Shown here piece by piece: positions 48,276 through 59,279 of a DNA stretch of 64,000 nucleotides. A program made the position numbers and the translations under genes. This stretch comes from Tuctoria greenei (Eukaryota; Streptophyta; Magnoliopsida; Poales; Poaceae): contig JAYESD010000001.1 of NCBI GenBank assembly GCA_036927565.1, positions 272,687,560 through 272,751,559 of the forward strand. Reading direction: 5' to 3'. How positions within the stretch are numbered: position 1 is the first letter of the stretch; every line of letters begins with the position of its first letter. The notes beneath the pieces are model-generated. The model made no database searches, was not told where the DNA came from, and was given only the letters and a program-made list of their open reading frames with translations.

Positions 48276-48458
48276 CATCAACTCGCGGTTCAAGGGCTGC
48301 CATCCGAGCTATGCAAGGAGTTTGAACAGTTGAGCCTTGGATTTGTAAATGAGATTGGGATTATGGAGTTAAATCCGACTTTGGAGCAAGAATTTCGAGA
48401 GGGCCAAACGAAGGATGAGGGAATCCAAGAAATTGAGGAAAGTACCCAAGAGGGAAGA

Positions 48459-49812
48459 TAATTCAGGTTTGATGAGGATGAACATGGCACCCTATGGCTT
48501 GGAAAAAGGATTGTCGTGCCTAATGTGAAGCATATTCAGGAGACAATACTAAAGGAGACACTTGACTCGCCATACTCAATTCACCCCGGTTGTACAAAGA
48601 TGTACAAAGACATGAAGACGTGCTACTGGTGTCTTAGCATGAAAAAAGACATAGCTGAATATGTAGTGTTGTGTGATGTGTGCCAATGAGTCAAAGCAGA
48701 ACATCAAAGGCCAGCGGGATTATTGCAGCCATTAAAGATCTCGGAATGGAAGTGGGAAGAGATCGGTATAAACTTTATAGTTGGACTGCCACGTACACAG
48801 TCCGGTTGTGACTCAATTTTGATAATCATGGATCGATTGACCAAGTCAGCTTATTTTGTTCCTGTCAAGACCACCTATACCACCACGAAGCTAGCAGAGC
48901 TATACATGGAGCACATTGTGTGCCGGCATGGGGTTCCAAAGAAGAGGTTCTCAATTTACCTCCAGGTTCTGCCGAAATTATAAGAATCTTTGGGAACAAG
49001 ATTGAATTTCAGCTCTGCATATCACCCTCAAACGGATGGACAAATTGAGAGGACCAATTAGATTTAAGAGGTTATGTTAAGAGATTGTGCTTTGAAGCAT
49101 GGGAAAAGTTGGGACAAGAGCTTGCCATTCGTAGATTTTTGTACAACAATAGTTACCAAGCAAGCTTGAAAATGTCGCCCTATGAAGCACTTTATGGGAG
49201 GAAGTGTAGGACACCTTTGATCTGGAATGAGACATGGGAAACTCAAGTATTTGGTCCGGATGTGTTATTAGAAGCTGAAAAACAAGTTCAAATTATTCGC
49301 GAAAACTTGAGGGCCGCTCAATAAAGGCAAAAAGGCTATGCGGACAATAGGAGAAGGAAACTAGCCTTTGAAATAGGAGAATTCATTTACCTCAAGGTGT
49401 CACCAATGAGAGGTCATAAGAGATTTAACATAAGAGGCAAGCTAGCACCACACTATATTGGAACATTCAAGATGTTGGACAAAAGAGGAGAAGTAGCATA
49501 TAAGTTGGAGATGCCAGCTCCTATTTCAGATGTCCATGATGTGTTTCATGTTTCCTAGCTCAAGAAGTGCTTGAGAGTATCGGAAGAACAAGTGTCAATG
49601 GAAGAATTGGAGTTAGAGGCAGATTTGACTTATGCCAAACAACCCGTCAAAATCTTGGAAACCAAGGAGAGAGTCAAAAGGAACAAGATTATTAGATGGT
49701 GTAAAGTTCAATTGAAGCATCACATAGAATTGGAAGCAACATGGGAGCTGGAGGATGCTCTCAAGAAGGAATTTCCTCATCTCTTGTCTTCCGCATCGAA
49801 TCTCGAGGGCGA
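48459..49812 (+). pseudogene. pol: Chromovirus integrase with chromodomain, decayed
   Basis: The zinc region is recognisable (HPGCTKMYKDM ... CDVCQ, then a stop at about 48688). In the core, the first catalytic position reads INFIVGLP, where relatives have Asp. The block with the second Asp is missing at about 48940, followed by several frameshifts. HPQTDGQIERTN is visible out of frame at about 49020-49060. 49085-49324 covers SYQASLKMSPYEALYGRKCRTP. The C-terminal chromodomain lies at about 49625-49800 (KQPVKILETKERVKRNK ... EATWELED). In active chromoviruses this domain guides integration to certain chromatin. Confidence 0.85.
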
Positions 49813-49820
49813 GATTCATT

Positions 49821-49836
49821 TTAAGGGGGGTAGGTT
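49821..49836 (+). other. Polypurine tract of the Tekay element
   Basis: TTAAGGGGGGTAGGTT sits directly against the 3' LTR. Confidence 0.8.
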
Positions 49837-52692
49837 TGTAACACCCTTATTTTCATCCATCATGCATTGCAAACATTCATATACATATCTAATATTAATA
49901 CACATGAAAAGAAATAATTTTAAAATAAATTTAGAGAAAAACCGCACTTACTAATTTTGGGAAGCGCGAACTAGTCCGATTTTGGTGCGAACTAGTATGA
50001 TTTCTCTCTGACTTCAATCGGACTTGTCCGTTTTGCTGCGGACAAGTCTGTTTTTATATCTGGACAGTTTCAGACTTGTCCGGTCCATTGTGGACTAGTC
50101 CGGTATTCCAAGAATCCTTGAAAATTTGCTAAGTCCATGGACTTGTTCGATATTTTAGCGGACTTGTCTGTTTTCCCCTCTGACTAAAGTCAGACTTGTC
50201 CAATTTTGGCCAGACTTGTCTGTTTTCCTCTCTAGATAAGTCCGGACTTAACTGATATCTTTGTGTCTAACTTCAGACTAGTCCGGCCATTTTTCGTACT
50301 TGTCCGGTAAATCGCGACTCCGAGTTGATCTTTTGTTTCACGAATTGTTTCCTGGGTTTTACGTTAAGTGGTCCTAGGGACATCGTGCCTAACTCTTTTA
50401 GAGTCCATGCAGGACTCCAAACCGACCCCTCCTCATCTCAAACTCGAAATCCACCCAACCCTAGCCCTCCACCTCTATATAAACAACCCCACCCCTTAGC
50501 TAGACATCTATTTGCCACTTTTCAATCACACCCAAACCCTAGTTTGTGGATAGCCGCCATCAAGAAGGGAGAAGGAGATCCCACACAAGAAGAACAAGAG
50601 GAGGAAACGAAAGAGGGTCAAGATCTCCATCAATTTCTCGTTCTTCATCAATGATTCATCTCAAGTTCTTCATCAACCCTAGATCGTCAAGATCCAAGTG
50701 TTGCCTCCAATATCCTTGATTATTTGGAGTCTTAGACACCTGGTATACCTTCTATTTCTTTTTCCTTACGTGAATTCGACCCCATTTCTCCAAATTCACG
50801 TCGATCTAGAAAACCCTAGTTTGCTAGTTCTGCGAAGTGCGGACTAGTCCGGTCCCTAGCGGATTAGTCCGATTTTCCTGGTTAAATTGTGCTGAATTAA
50901 TTCTAAAATTAGATTGAATCAACTCCAAACCTATGTAGACTTCTTAATAACTATTGTAATTGATTAATAAACATTATTAGCAACTTATTAACTAGTTTTG
51001 CTTCGCATTTGCATTAATCATGCATGTCATGTCATATTGAGTAATATTTGTGCACTTTTTTATTGTGATTCTTGTCTTGTATGTTTGTTGCGCGGTTTAG
51101 ACGGATTTGTGCTAGAGAGTGCCACAGAGGACCTCCAGCATCATGAATTTGAAGTCTTTGATCCTAATCAAGCCCAAGAGCAAGGCAAGTGTCCTTGAAC
51201 ATGTTGATCCAGTTTTTACAATAAATGTTTTGTTTGCAAAATTACATGCTTGTGTCAAATTGATGGGAAATCCTAAGATAGGAAGTTTACTAGCTTTGTT
51301 TAGCCACCCTTGTCACCTATAATACATGGTAGAGAGTTGGGAAGGGCTTTTTACCCTTTTTTCTTTGCTTAATTAATTGGGTTGGGAAAACAACTATACC
51401 GCTTAACTTAATTACGCATTTATGAGATTATGATTAACATGAACGGGTTAATATGATGTGGTAATGGGTGATCTAAGCAAGCAAGTCATGTGGATGGGTT
51501 GGATGTTACGGTGGTTTGCTTGCTTTAGATCTAAGGACCGGTTCATGCGAGAATAAGTTAGGACTACAGTGCCACCATGAGGCCAAGTATGGGTGCGATG
51601 TAGCTAATTAATTAGGGCTTTGCCAGGTCTATTTGGACCATTAAGAATGCTCGGGGAAGGGGTAGTCGAATTGGGTTTTTTGATGATTGGTGGGACTACC
51701 CTGGGATCCGAATGGCTCAAGAGGGGGCCTTTGTTTGAAGATGTGCTCAGTTGGAGACATCGCCACCGGTGAAACCTCAGTGTGGTCTAAATAGGCTAGT
51801 AATCCCTTTATAAAGGCTAATTTGTGATCTCTTGTCCACACACCTACGGAAGTGTGAGACGACACAATAGAGGTTCTAATCGCTGGAAGGTGATGAAATC
51901 ACAAACACGTGGGTAAAGTGGTATAACCTCTGCAGAGTGTCTAATAAAACTATCATGATAGTCGTGCTCCAGGTTAAGACCACCTGGATGACCTACATGA
52001 TTAGAGGCAAATTGGAATTTGGGATGGTTTGGTAATGGTTATGGTCAATAATATGGTTATGACTGGTTATGAACTGAATTATGGTATTGGATATGGTTAA
52101 TGGTACTGAGAAATCTAGCATAATGGTGATGGATATGTAATATGGACTGGTATTATGGTAACATCATGGTTTATGATGGGTTTACTTCACATACATACAA
52201 TATATTGCTTTTTGGATGTTTTAATGTACTTTTCAGCACATAGCCTTTATTATATTCATCATTTGAATTAGCTACATGTCATACTTTCCACACTTGCTGA
52301 GTACGATATGTACTCACCCTTGCAATTCCCCCACCAACAGTTGCAGGTCAGGATTGGGAGTATAACGATGATAATGCGGAGTTCTAGGCCGTGTCTGTCG
52401 TCAGCTTTGCCTGTGGAGTGTTTGGAGCTGCGCTATACCCTATTGCCTAGTTTGCTTAGCTACATAGTTGCTTAAATAGTTTATTTCCGCTGCATTAATT
52501 GAAACTTGTCATTAATATTCATTAGAGCTTGTATTTGAGGATATAATGAATTTTATAATAAAAGTGGTTAATTAATCTTGTTCTGTGGTAATTTTCTGTA
52601 TATCCTTTTGTGAATGCACTCGTGTATGTGTGTTGAACGTCCTTGGCACATATATGGGTTCACTTGGTTCATTTTCAGAACCGGGTGTCACA
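49837..52692 (+). repeat. 3' LTR of the Tekay element, complete
   Basis: 2,856 bases, TGTAACACCC to GGTGTCACA. A TATA box TATATAAA is at 50476-50483. Several GGACTAGTCC/GGACTTGTCC motifs lie at 49968-50310 and 50838-50875. It is visibly more diverged from its 5' partner than the LARD LTRs are from each other, fitting the nesting order. Confidence 0.9.
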
Positions 52693-53215
52693 ATATCATA
52701 TCTCACAACAACTTAGAATGGATTAAGCTTTTGCTACCCACAATTTCCAAATCAAGGCAAAAGCAATTTTGGCCAATGAGAGCAATATATTGGAGAGTAG
52801 TAAGTTTTAAACTAGGAACTTAGGAAAATTAAAATAGAGCAACTATTCATCATTTCATTTATGTGAATTCCAAGTCATTCTTAGCTCACATCTTTTATTT
52901 TATTTGAAAACAAATATACTCTACTTTACTTTTTTTATATGCAAGGTGGATGATCCTTCATGGTCTTCCATGGTCTTCCATACATCTAGAGAGATCCTTC
53001 ATTCCTTGGCTATAGTCATGATGACTTCTAGCCGAAGAGGAACGACATCTACTTATAGACGTAGGAAGCAAGCTGCTAGAACTTGAAGTGGATAGGGGTG
53101 GCTCCCATGCCGCACCTGGCCATCCATTCCAAGATAGACCTTCGGTCTCATACGATGGAGGTTGAGTCCATCCGGTGCATCACCCGCTGGGTTCTCTTCC
53201 TCTACGTTTGGGTTT
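52693..53215. mobile_element. Older retroelement fragment F, right part
   Basis: Resumes the sequence interrupted at 22721. Just after the junction it parallels 54890-54960 (ATATCATA ... AACTTAG). The remainder is non-coding, apart from a 22-codon basic ORF at 53018-53086 of unknown meaning. Confidence 0.45.
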
Positions 53216-54453
53216 GCAACATGCTTATGTGAGGTGCTCATGTAAGGTGGTGTGTTCGGAACTAACTTGAGTCAGGTCACAAACTTGGGCTTATACGAAT
53301 TGGTTGTTTGTTCATGTGCAGGTGTTGCTTGAGTTCAAGTCATGGCTGGTGACAGGATCCTTTGGACTAGTCTCAGGAAGGAGATGAGGTTCCAACAACC
53401 AAATTCAGAAGGAATTGTGGTTGAGCGGGTTAGGAGATCGCTCGGGATGATTGAATCAAGGGCAGTGCATATGAAGGTTATTGGACGTCGAAGGAAGGTG
53501 TTTGCACGTGTGTATGCGGTGCATGACGTGGAAACATGGTTCCAAAGATGGGATAAGGAAGGAAAGATCTGGTTGGAAGGATCGGATCGTATAGCATGAT
53601 GACTTCGGCTGCTGGCTGAGTCGGTTATGGCTCAATATGGAAAGTATTGAGTTGGTTATGGTAGTTTTCGTGTGATGCACAAAAGTCAAGCTGTTTAGGA
53701 ATATGAGATGTGTTCCTGGTTTGTTAGGAAGTCTCGAGATTGTTTCTTTCTGTGAGTAGGAAGATCTTGAGCAGTTATGGAAAGTTTTGATTCGTGATTT
53801 GAGTAGGATTAGAGTCCTCATTTGAGTTGGTTTGGCCTTCGGGATGGTTTTATAAGCAAGGGAGGCCATAACTCATTGTAGACAACTTTTGGTATGTTCC
53901 TCTTGTGTTCTATTGAATAAAATTTTTAGTTGAAAGGAACTTTTGTGCCTTGTTCGTCCGACTCGTTTCTGTCAAGTCTTTCTTGTCGAGTTTCTGCACA
54001 GCACTACCTTGGTTCGGTGGTTTTATAATAACTCGAGTTTTACAGATCCAATTGACATGATTCTTTTTGCGTTGTCTTCAAAACTTGATTATCTATCATA
54101 TGTAAAAATTTCACGATCATTGGATTTGTGGTTTTTGATCTACACGAGTTTATTTGCAGTGTTTCACAACTGTTTTTCTCGGGTAGGACAGATTGACCTT
54201 TGTTCGATCTTTCGATCGTAACTTGAGTTTCTCTTGACGGATTTGAGTGATTCTTGTTGTGTCGTCTTCGTGACTTGATTCTCTCTGATATATATTACTT
54301 TTTTCATGGTGAAACACGTTTAGGTTAGTCTCACACATGATTACTTTAACATATCGTTTTTCTGCCGAGGGATTTTCATTGCTTCAGCTGAAAAATTTAA
54401 GTCTACCATTCACCCCCCCTATGGTAGCCTTTCACGTGCTCTTCGATCCTACA
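53216..54453 (+). repeat. Partial C2 LTR, opposite orientation
   Basis: Reverse complement of about 37536-38786: the 3' portion of a C2 LTR ending TTCGATCCTACA, diverged. No primer site follows, so it is a truncated LTR rather than the start of an element. An ORF at 53342-53599 overlaps the sense-strand LTR ORF of other copies for its first ~45 codons. Confidence 0.8.
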
Positions 54454-56985
54454 ATAGATAACTCCCATTTGATCACAATATTTTGATTTGTGCAAGTATA
54501 TTCACCCCCCCCTATGGCTACTTATTGTCTCTTTCTTTCTCTCTCTTTTTTTGAATTCTTTTTGAGATCTGTTGTAGCCATGCCTTCTACTACTTTTATG
54601 CTCTTTTTAATGAGAGAGGATTTTGGAGTAATTCTCATGGAGTATATTTTGATGGTGGATGGATGAAAATGATGGAGCATGGTGGAGTTCACAAGAAATT
54701 TCCTAATCAAAGATTTGATGCAAGTCACTCAATAGGGTCAAGAGTTTGACAAAGTTCAGTAAAAATGCAAAGTTGCATATGCATGTGGTTTTAATAATGA
54801 TATCATATGGCCTTGGTGGATATTTAATTTCCAATGAGAGAGGAAGGAAAAACCTTAAGTTCAAGCAAGGATTTGTCCATGGGTTCATTTTACTCACCAT
54901 ATCATACCAATCAAAAACTTAGATGACATGTTGTCCTAATTTATTATATGGTTTCAGAAACATGGTAGTAAAATTAACATACAAGGTATACTAATCTCAT
55001 ATTTAAGTAATTTGCATAGTTTAAGTTAATTGATATGATTTTAAATTTATTTTTCATGAATGCGTCAAAATTTTCATCTAAATTTGCATTGAATCAACAA
55101 GAGCAGGGGATAAGAGATATGAACCAACGTTGTGTAGCAAAACGGAGCCGAGAGGGGCGACCAACATGTCGGCTGAGCCAGGTAGGTCAACCGACCTCTG
55201 GCTGGCTCCCTTGGTGCTCAGCTTCGTCGTGTCGTCTCGTGTGTTTTTTGGCGACGTGTTCTCGGATGAAACGTGTATTGTACATCATGAAATTGCAAAG
55301 GGACTCCTCCCCCACACTTTTTTCCTGGAATCTTTATTAGACACAAATGCAATGATAAAACAAAGGGAACTTCATTGGTGTTAGCTTAACCAGTACGTTC
55401 TATTTATTGAACTCAAAATGGGGGTGCTCGAATGAAAAATGAAATTGAAAAACTAGAACTCGGAGCTAAAAGATGGTACTTGAGCCAGGTGGAAATTAGA
55501 AGGATGTTGTAGCAGCGAGGATTGGTTGGGATTTCGTGGGCCATATGGATCATCTTCATAATGGGCCCACTTGTTGGACTTCGAGGAATTACGTGGAATT
55601 TGGAAGAATGACGTGAAAATCGATTAAGTTTACCACGTCGACTTCCTTTTCCAAATTCTCTTGGGAATCTAGTAAGATTTTGAGACGGTGACCATTCACC
55701 TTAAATAGATGGCATTCATCATCTTGGAGTGTGATGGCTCCATGAGATAAAGTTTCTATTTGGTAATGGTCCTTCCCATTTACTTCGTAATTTCCCATGT
55801 CCAAAGAAATTTAACCTAGAGTTAAAGAGAAGGACTTTATCTCCACGCTTAAACTTCTTAGGTGTAATCCGTTGGTCGTGCCATCTCTTAGTTCTTTCCT
55901 TGAAAATCTTGGCACTATGGTACGCCTTATCCCTCCATTCCTCAGTTTCGGAGATTTGCCTCAAACGGTGATTTCCAGCCTTGTTAAGATCCATGCTCCC
56001 CTGTTTTGTGGCCCAATGAGCTCTATGTTCCAACTCTACAGGAATATAGTAAGTCTTCCAATAGACAAGTTGGAAAGCAGACATAACGATGGGTGTCTTG
56101 TAGGCAGTTCGGTATGCCCACAATGCATCGGGTAGTTTATGCTTCCAACCCGTTCCCATTTCTAAGACGGTCTTTTGCAGAATATTTTTTATCTGTTCAT
56201 TGGATGTTTCTGCCTGACCGCTTGTTTGTGGGTGGTGGGGAGTAGCGATGTTATGCTGAACTCCAAGATCCCTCAAAAAGCTATGGAAGGTCTTATCAAT
56301 GAAATGAGACCCTCCATCACCTACGACCATTCAGGGAGTGCCAAAGTGTGGGAAAATGATCTCATGATATATTTTTCTATCTTGGTGGGAGTTGGCATTT
56401 TTGAAAGGCAATGCCTCTACCCATTTTGACACATAATCGACAGCCACCAGAATATACTCGCAATTATAGGACTTTTAGAAAAGGTCCCATGAAGTCAATA
56501 TCCCACACATTGAATAATTTGACTTGGAGATTATATGTGAGGGGCATGGCATTGCGAGCAGTGATTCATCCATACTTTTGGTATTTCCAATATCGGCGAA
56601 TGAATTCCTTAGTATATTCATACATAGAAGGTCTACAGAATCCAATTTGCCAGATCTTTGTCTGAGTGCGGTAAACATCGTAATGGCCTCCATAGGGGCC
56701 AACATGGCATATTGAATGATTTTGGTGCCTTCAATTGTGGGGACGCACCTTCTAAGAAGGCCATCAACACACACTCCATAGAGATATGGGTCATTCCACA
56801 GGTGTCTACGAATCTTATAAATGAGTTTTCTTTTGTTTCCCCTGGTGGTACGTAACCTGTGAGCATGAAGTTCATGATATCTACGTACCAAGGGTGGGAG
56901 TCGGTCACCCTGAGAAACATATCATCATGTAGGAAGTCAATAATGGATACGTCCATGTGTTATATGACTTCCATACATGAGAGAT
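54454..56985 (-). mobile_element. Athila-like Ty3/gypsy remnant
   Basis: The minus strand carries the integrase end of pol (56956 to 55589) followed by about 1.1 kb of non-coding DNA (55588-54454), part of which matches fragment F. The CACTA transposon cut it at 56985/56986. Upstream pol would continue beyond the CACTA, outside the window. Confidence 0.75.
55589..56956 (-). pseudogene. pol: Athila-like integrase and C-terminal pol
   Basis: The zinc-binding region is near 56900-56700 in broken frames. The core includes VVGDGGSHF, ATPHHPQTSGQAETSN and ALWAYRTAYKTP (56330-56050), then FKRGDKVLLFNSRL and GKLRSKWEGP (about 55850-55790), which mark the Athila/Tat branch. A stop falls just before VVGDGG, and a frameshift separates the C-terminal extension at 55804-55589 (FKVNGHRLK). 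It is a pseudogene of an integrase that inserts element DNA in the nucleus. Confidence 0.85.
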
Positions 56986-57000
56986 CACTACAGAAACGCG

Positions 57001-57250
57001 AACACTTACGTCGGCCGGCTTAACTTACGTCGACCAGAAGAAACTGACGTAAGTTAACTTACTTTCGTCGGCGGCCGACGTAAGTTAATAGTCTGACAGC
57101 AATAAACAGAAACTTACGTCGGCCAGGACCCTAAGCTAACGTAAATAACCTGACCGACGTAAGTTAAGCCTAACTTACGTCGGCCTCGAGCATGGCCGAC
57201 ATAAGTAACACATGCCGACGTAATTAGCATAATTTAGCCAACGTAATTTA
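57001..57250. repeat. Subterminal repeats of the CACTA element
   Basis: About ten copies of CTTACGTCGGC or its complement GCCGACGTAAG, some paired head to head as in GGCGGCCGACGTAAG. In En/Spm elements such repeats bind the element's own DNA-binding protein. Confidence 0.85.
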
Positions 57251-58229
57251 CAGAATTTAACCTATACCTGTGCGCGCCTCTCTTCTTTTCCTTACCTGCC
57301 GCTTCTTCTTTCCCCGCCGCCTCGCCAGACACCACCGGCGCGCACGCTGCTGCCGCCGCACCCGTCGCCGTCCGACACCGCCGCCACGCCCGCCGCCGCC
57401 GCGCACGAGCCCCCCGCCAGGTATGGAGTCCTCCCCCCCACTCCTCCTCCCCCCAACTCCCCCTCCCCGACCACCGCCACCCCCCCTGCCCCTCCCCAAG
57501 CGCCGCCCCACCACCCCAACCCTCCCTACAGAGCCCCCACTGTCCCCCTCCTCTCCACAGGCACCCTCCCCCCCCCCCCCGCTCTCCCCCTTCCCGAGTG
57601 ATGCCCCCCCACCCCAACCCTCCCTGCAGAGCCCCCACCCTCCCCCTCCCCTCCCCGGGCCCCCTCCCCTCCCGAGCCCCCCCCCCCCCCCCCCTACAAC
57701 CCAACCCCCAACCTCACCCTCCCTATAGAGGCCCCCCCACCCTCCCCCTCCCCTCCCCGAGCCCCCCCTCCCCTCCCCGGCCCCCACCCCACCCTAACCC
57801 GCACACTCAAATTCAAATTTGAAATTGAATTGAATTGTTTAAATTCGAAATTAAATTGATTTGAATTGTTTAAATTATGCTTAAATTGCTTAATTGTTTA
57901 TTTAAGTATGCCTAAGTAGTTAATTTGCTTAGTGTAGATTATGTTTATTTAATTATGCTTAAGTGGTTAAGTTGCTTAATTATGATTAATTTGCTTAGTG
58001 TAGATTATGCTTAATTAGTGTAGTGTAGATTATGCTTAATTGGTTTCATTATGCGCCGAGCTCAACCGCCGTGGAGAGGGCAGAGACGAGGGCCAACGAC
58101 CGTCGGGGCGCTGCAGCACCTGGGGTGGCCGGTGTGAGTGAGGTGCGATTGGGGCACCGAGCTCAGGCGCCATGAGGTGGGCGATGTCGGGGGCGGCCGG
58201 TTGTCGGGGCACATAGGTTCTGTCGTGGC
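57251..58229 (+). other. CACTA upstream region: C-rich leader and AT-rich possible intron
   Basis: 57290-57790 is extremely C-rich, including an 18-C run at 57677-57694; translations are low-complexity proline or glycine and not believable. CCAG/GTATGG at 57420/57421 could be a splice donor. 57810-58050 is AT-rich. A good acceptor, AAATTGCAG, ends at 59271, nine bases before the TNP2 ATG, so a first intron is plausible. Confidence 0.5.
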
Positions 58230-59109
58230 TATAGATGGCCAATGGGTCGTGTCGACCCGGCCTGGCCCGAGCCTGGCCGGGATCGTGCCTGAAAGCATTA
58301 GGCCCGGCACAGCCCACCGGCACGACAGGCCTGAAGCCAAGCCCAAGCACGATAGATCCCATTTTCCCCTGTCGGGTCGTGTCGGGCCCATTCGCGGGTC
58401 GAACATGCCGTGTTGGCCCGAAGCTCGGTCGAGCCGTGGTCACCTCCTCGCGCCTCATTGTCTCCTCCGTAGCTTCTTCGCCAACAGCTTCGTCGGCTCG
58501 CCGTAGACCTATCGGGGTCCTCGCCTCACCTACTCTGGACGGGAGTCTAGGAGTCATCGCTCGTTGGGCTCGCGTTGCATCCTCGTAGATTCGCGGAAGA
58601 ATCAGGCTGGGCATCGCAGATGGCAGGCGGCAGCCGGTGACTCAATACGAGGCGTGGGAGTCGAGGGCGGCTGAGCGGGGTCCGGGGGACTCGACGGCCG
58701 GGGAGGAGAGAGAAGGGCCGGGGACGGGCAGGATTTGGGATGTGGCGCTCAAAGTGTCGAACGGGGTACTGTGTGCGGGGGCAACGATCGAACAGGAGGA
58801 GTGGAAGGTGTTGTAGGGTTTGTAATTTCAGGTTACTACTTTTATATGCTAAGTGGGTTCAACGGGTCGTGGTCGGGCTGGGCCGGGTTAGTCGGGCTCA
58901 TCGGGCCACATTGACAGGCCGATCAGGCCGCCCTGAATCGGGTCGTGCCGGGCTAGCCCAACGGGCTTGAGGTCAAGCCCGAGCAGGGCCCGTGTTGCGC
59001 TTTGGGCCAGCCCAGGCCTGATTTTTCCATGTCGGGCCATGCTCGTGCTGTGCTTTTTTTATCGTGCTTCGGGTCGGCCCATTTAGCCCGGCCCATTTGG
59101 CCATCTATA
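58230..59109. mobile_element. Non-autonomous hAT-type element
   Basis: 880 bases with terminal inverted repeats TATAGATGGCCAA(A)TGGG at both ends and a perfect eight-base duplication GTCGTGGC (58222-58229 and 59110-59117). Eight-base duplications and such ends fit the hAT superfamily. No transposase is present. Both subterminal regions are rich in GGGCC/GGCCC words. Overlapping ORFs inside are GC-rich shadows. Confidence 0.85.
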
Positions 59110-59279
59110 GTCGTGGCCCATTTAGTGTGAAGTTAAAGTATGCGACTAAATCACCCGCCCGTGTGTATGGCGGACCCCGACAGACCGAGTTCACTGTCTC
59201 TCTCATTATTTCCTCTATCGTTTATAAATTAATGAGAAACTAACAGTAATTTGGTCGGCTTTAAATTGCAGAGTCAAAC

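Larger units (their letters stand above)
22722..52692 (+). mobile_element. TE-5: Tekay-like chromovirus (Ty3/gypsy), split by nested insertions
   Basis: The 3' LTR (49837-52692) is complete. The 5' LTR exists in two pieces, 22722-24760 and 44539-45029, with the LARD between them. Flanks ATATC at 22717-22721 and 52693-52697 are a perfect five-base target duplication, which confirms that the pieces belong together. After the 5' LTR come a tRNA-Met primer site, gag, protease, RT, RNase H, integrase and a chromodomain, in Ty3 order. The chromodomain and ~2.86 kb LTRs starting TGTAACACCC fit the Tekay/Del chromoviruses. About 250 bases of the 5' LTR (equivalent to 51953-52201) are missing. The coding region is heavily decayed. 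Confidence 0.9.

Noticed and set aside
55035..55384. Two overlapping ORFs left of the Athila integrase
   Set aside because: No recognisable domain, overlapping frames, and antisense to the element. Most likely chance.
57234..57822. Proline-rich and glycine-rich ORFs in the CACTA leader
   Set aside because: Translation of C-runs on either strand; no domain and no codon pattern. Treated as low-complexity DNA.
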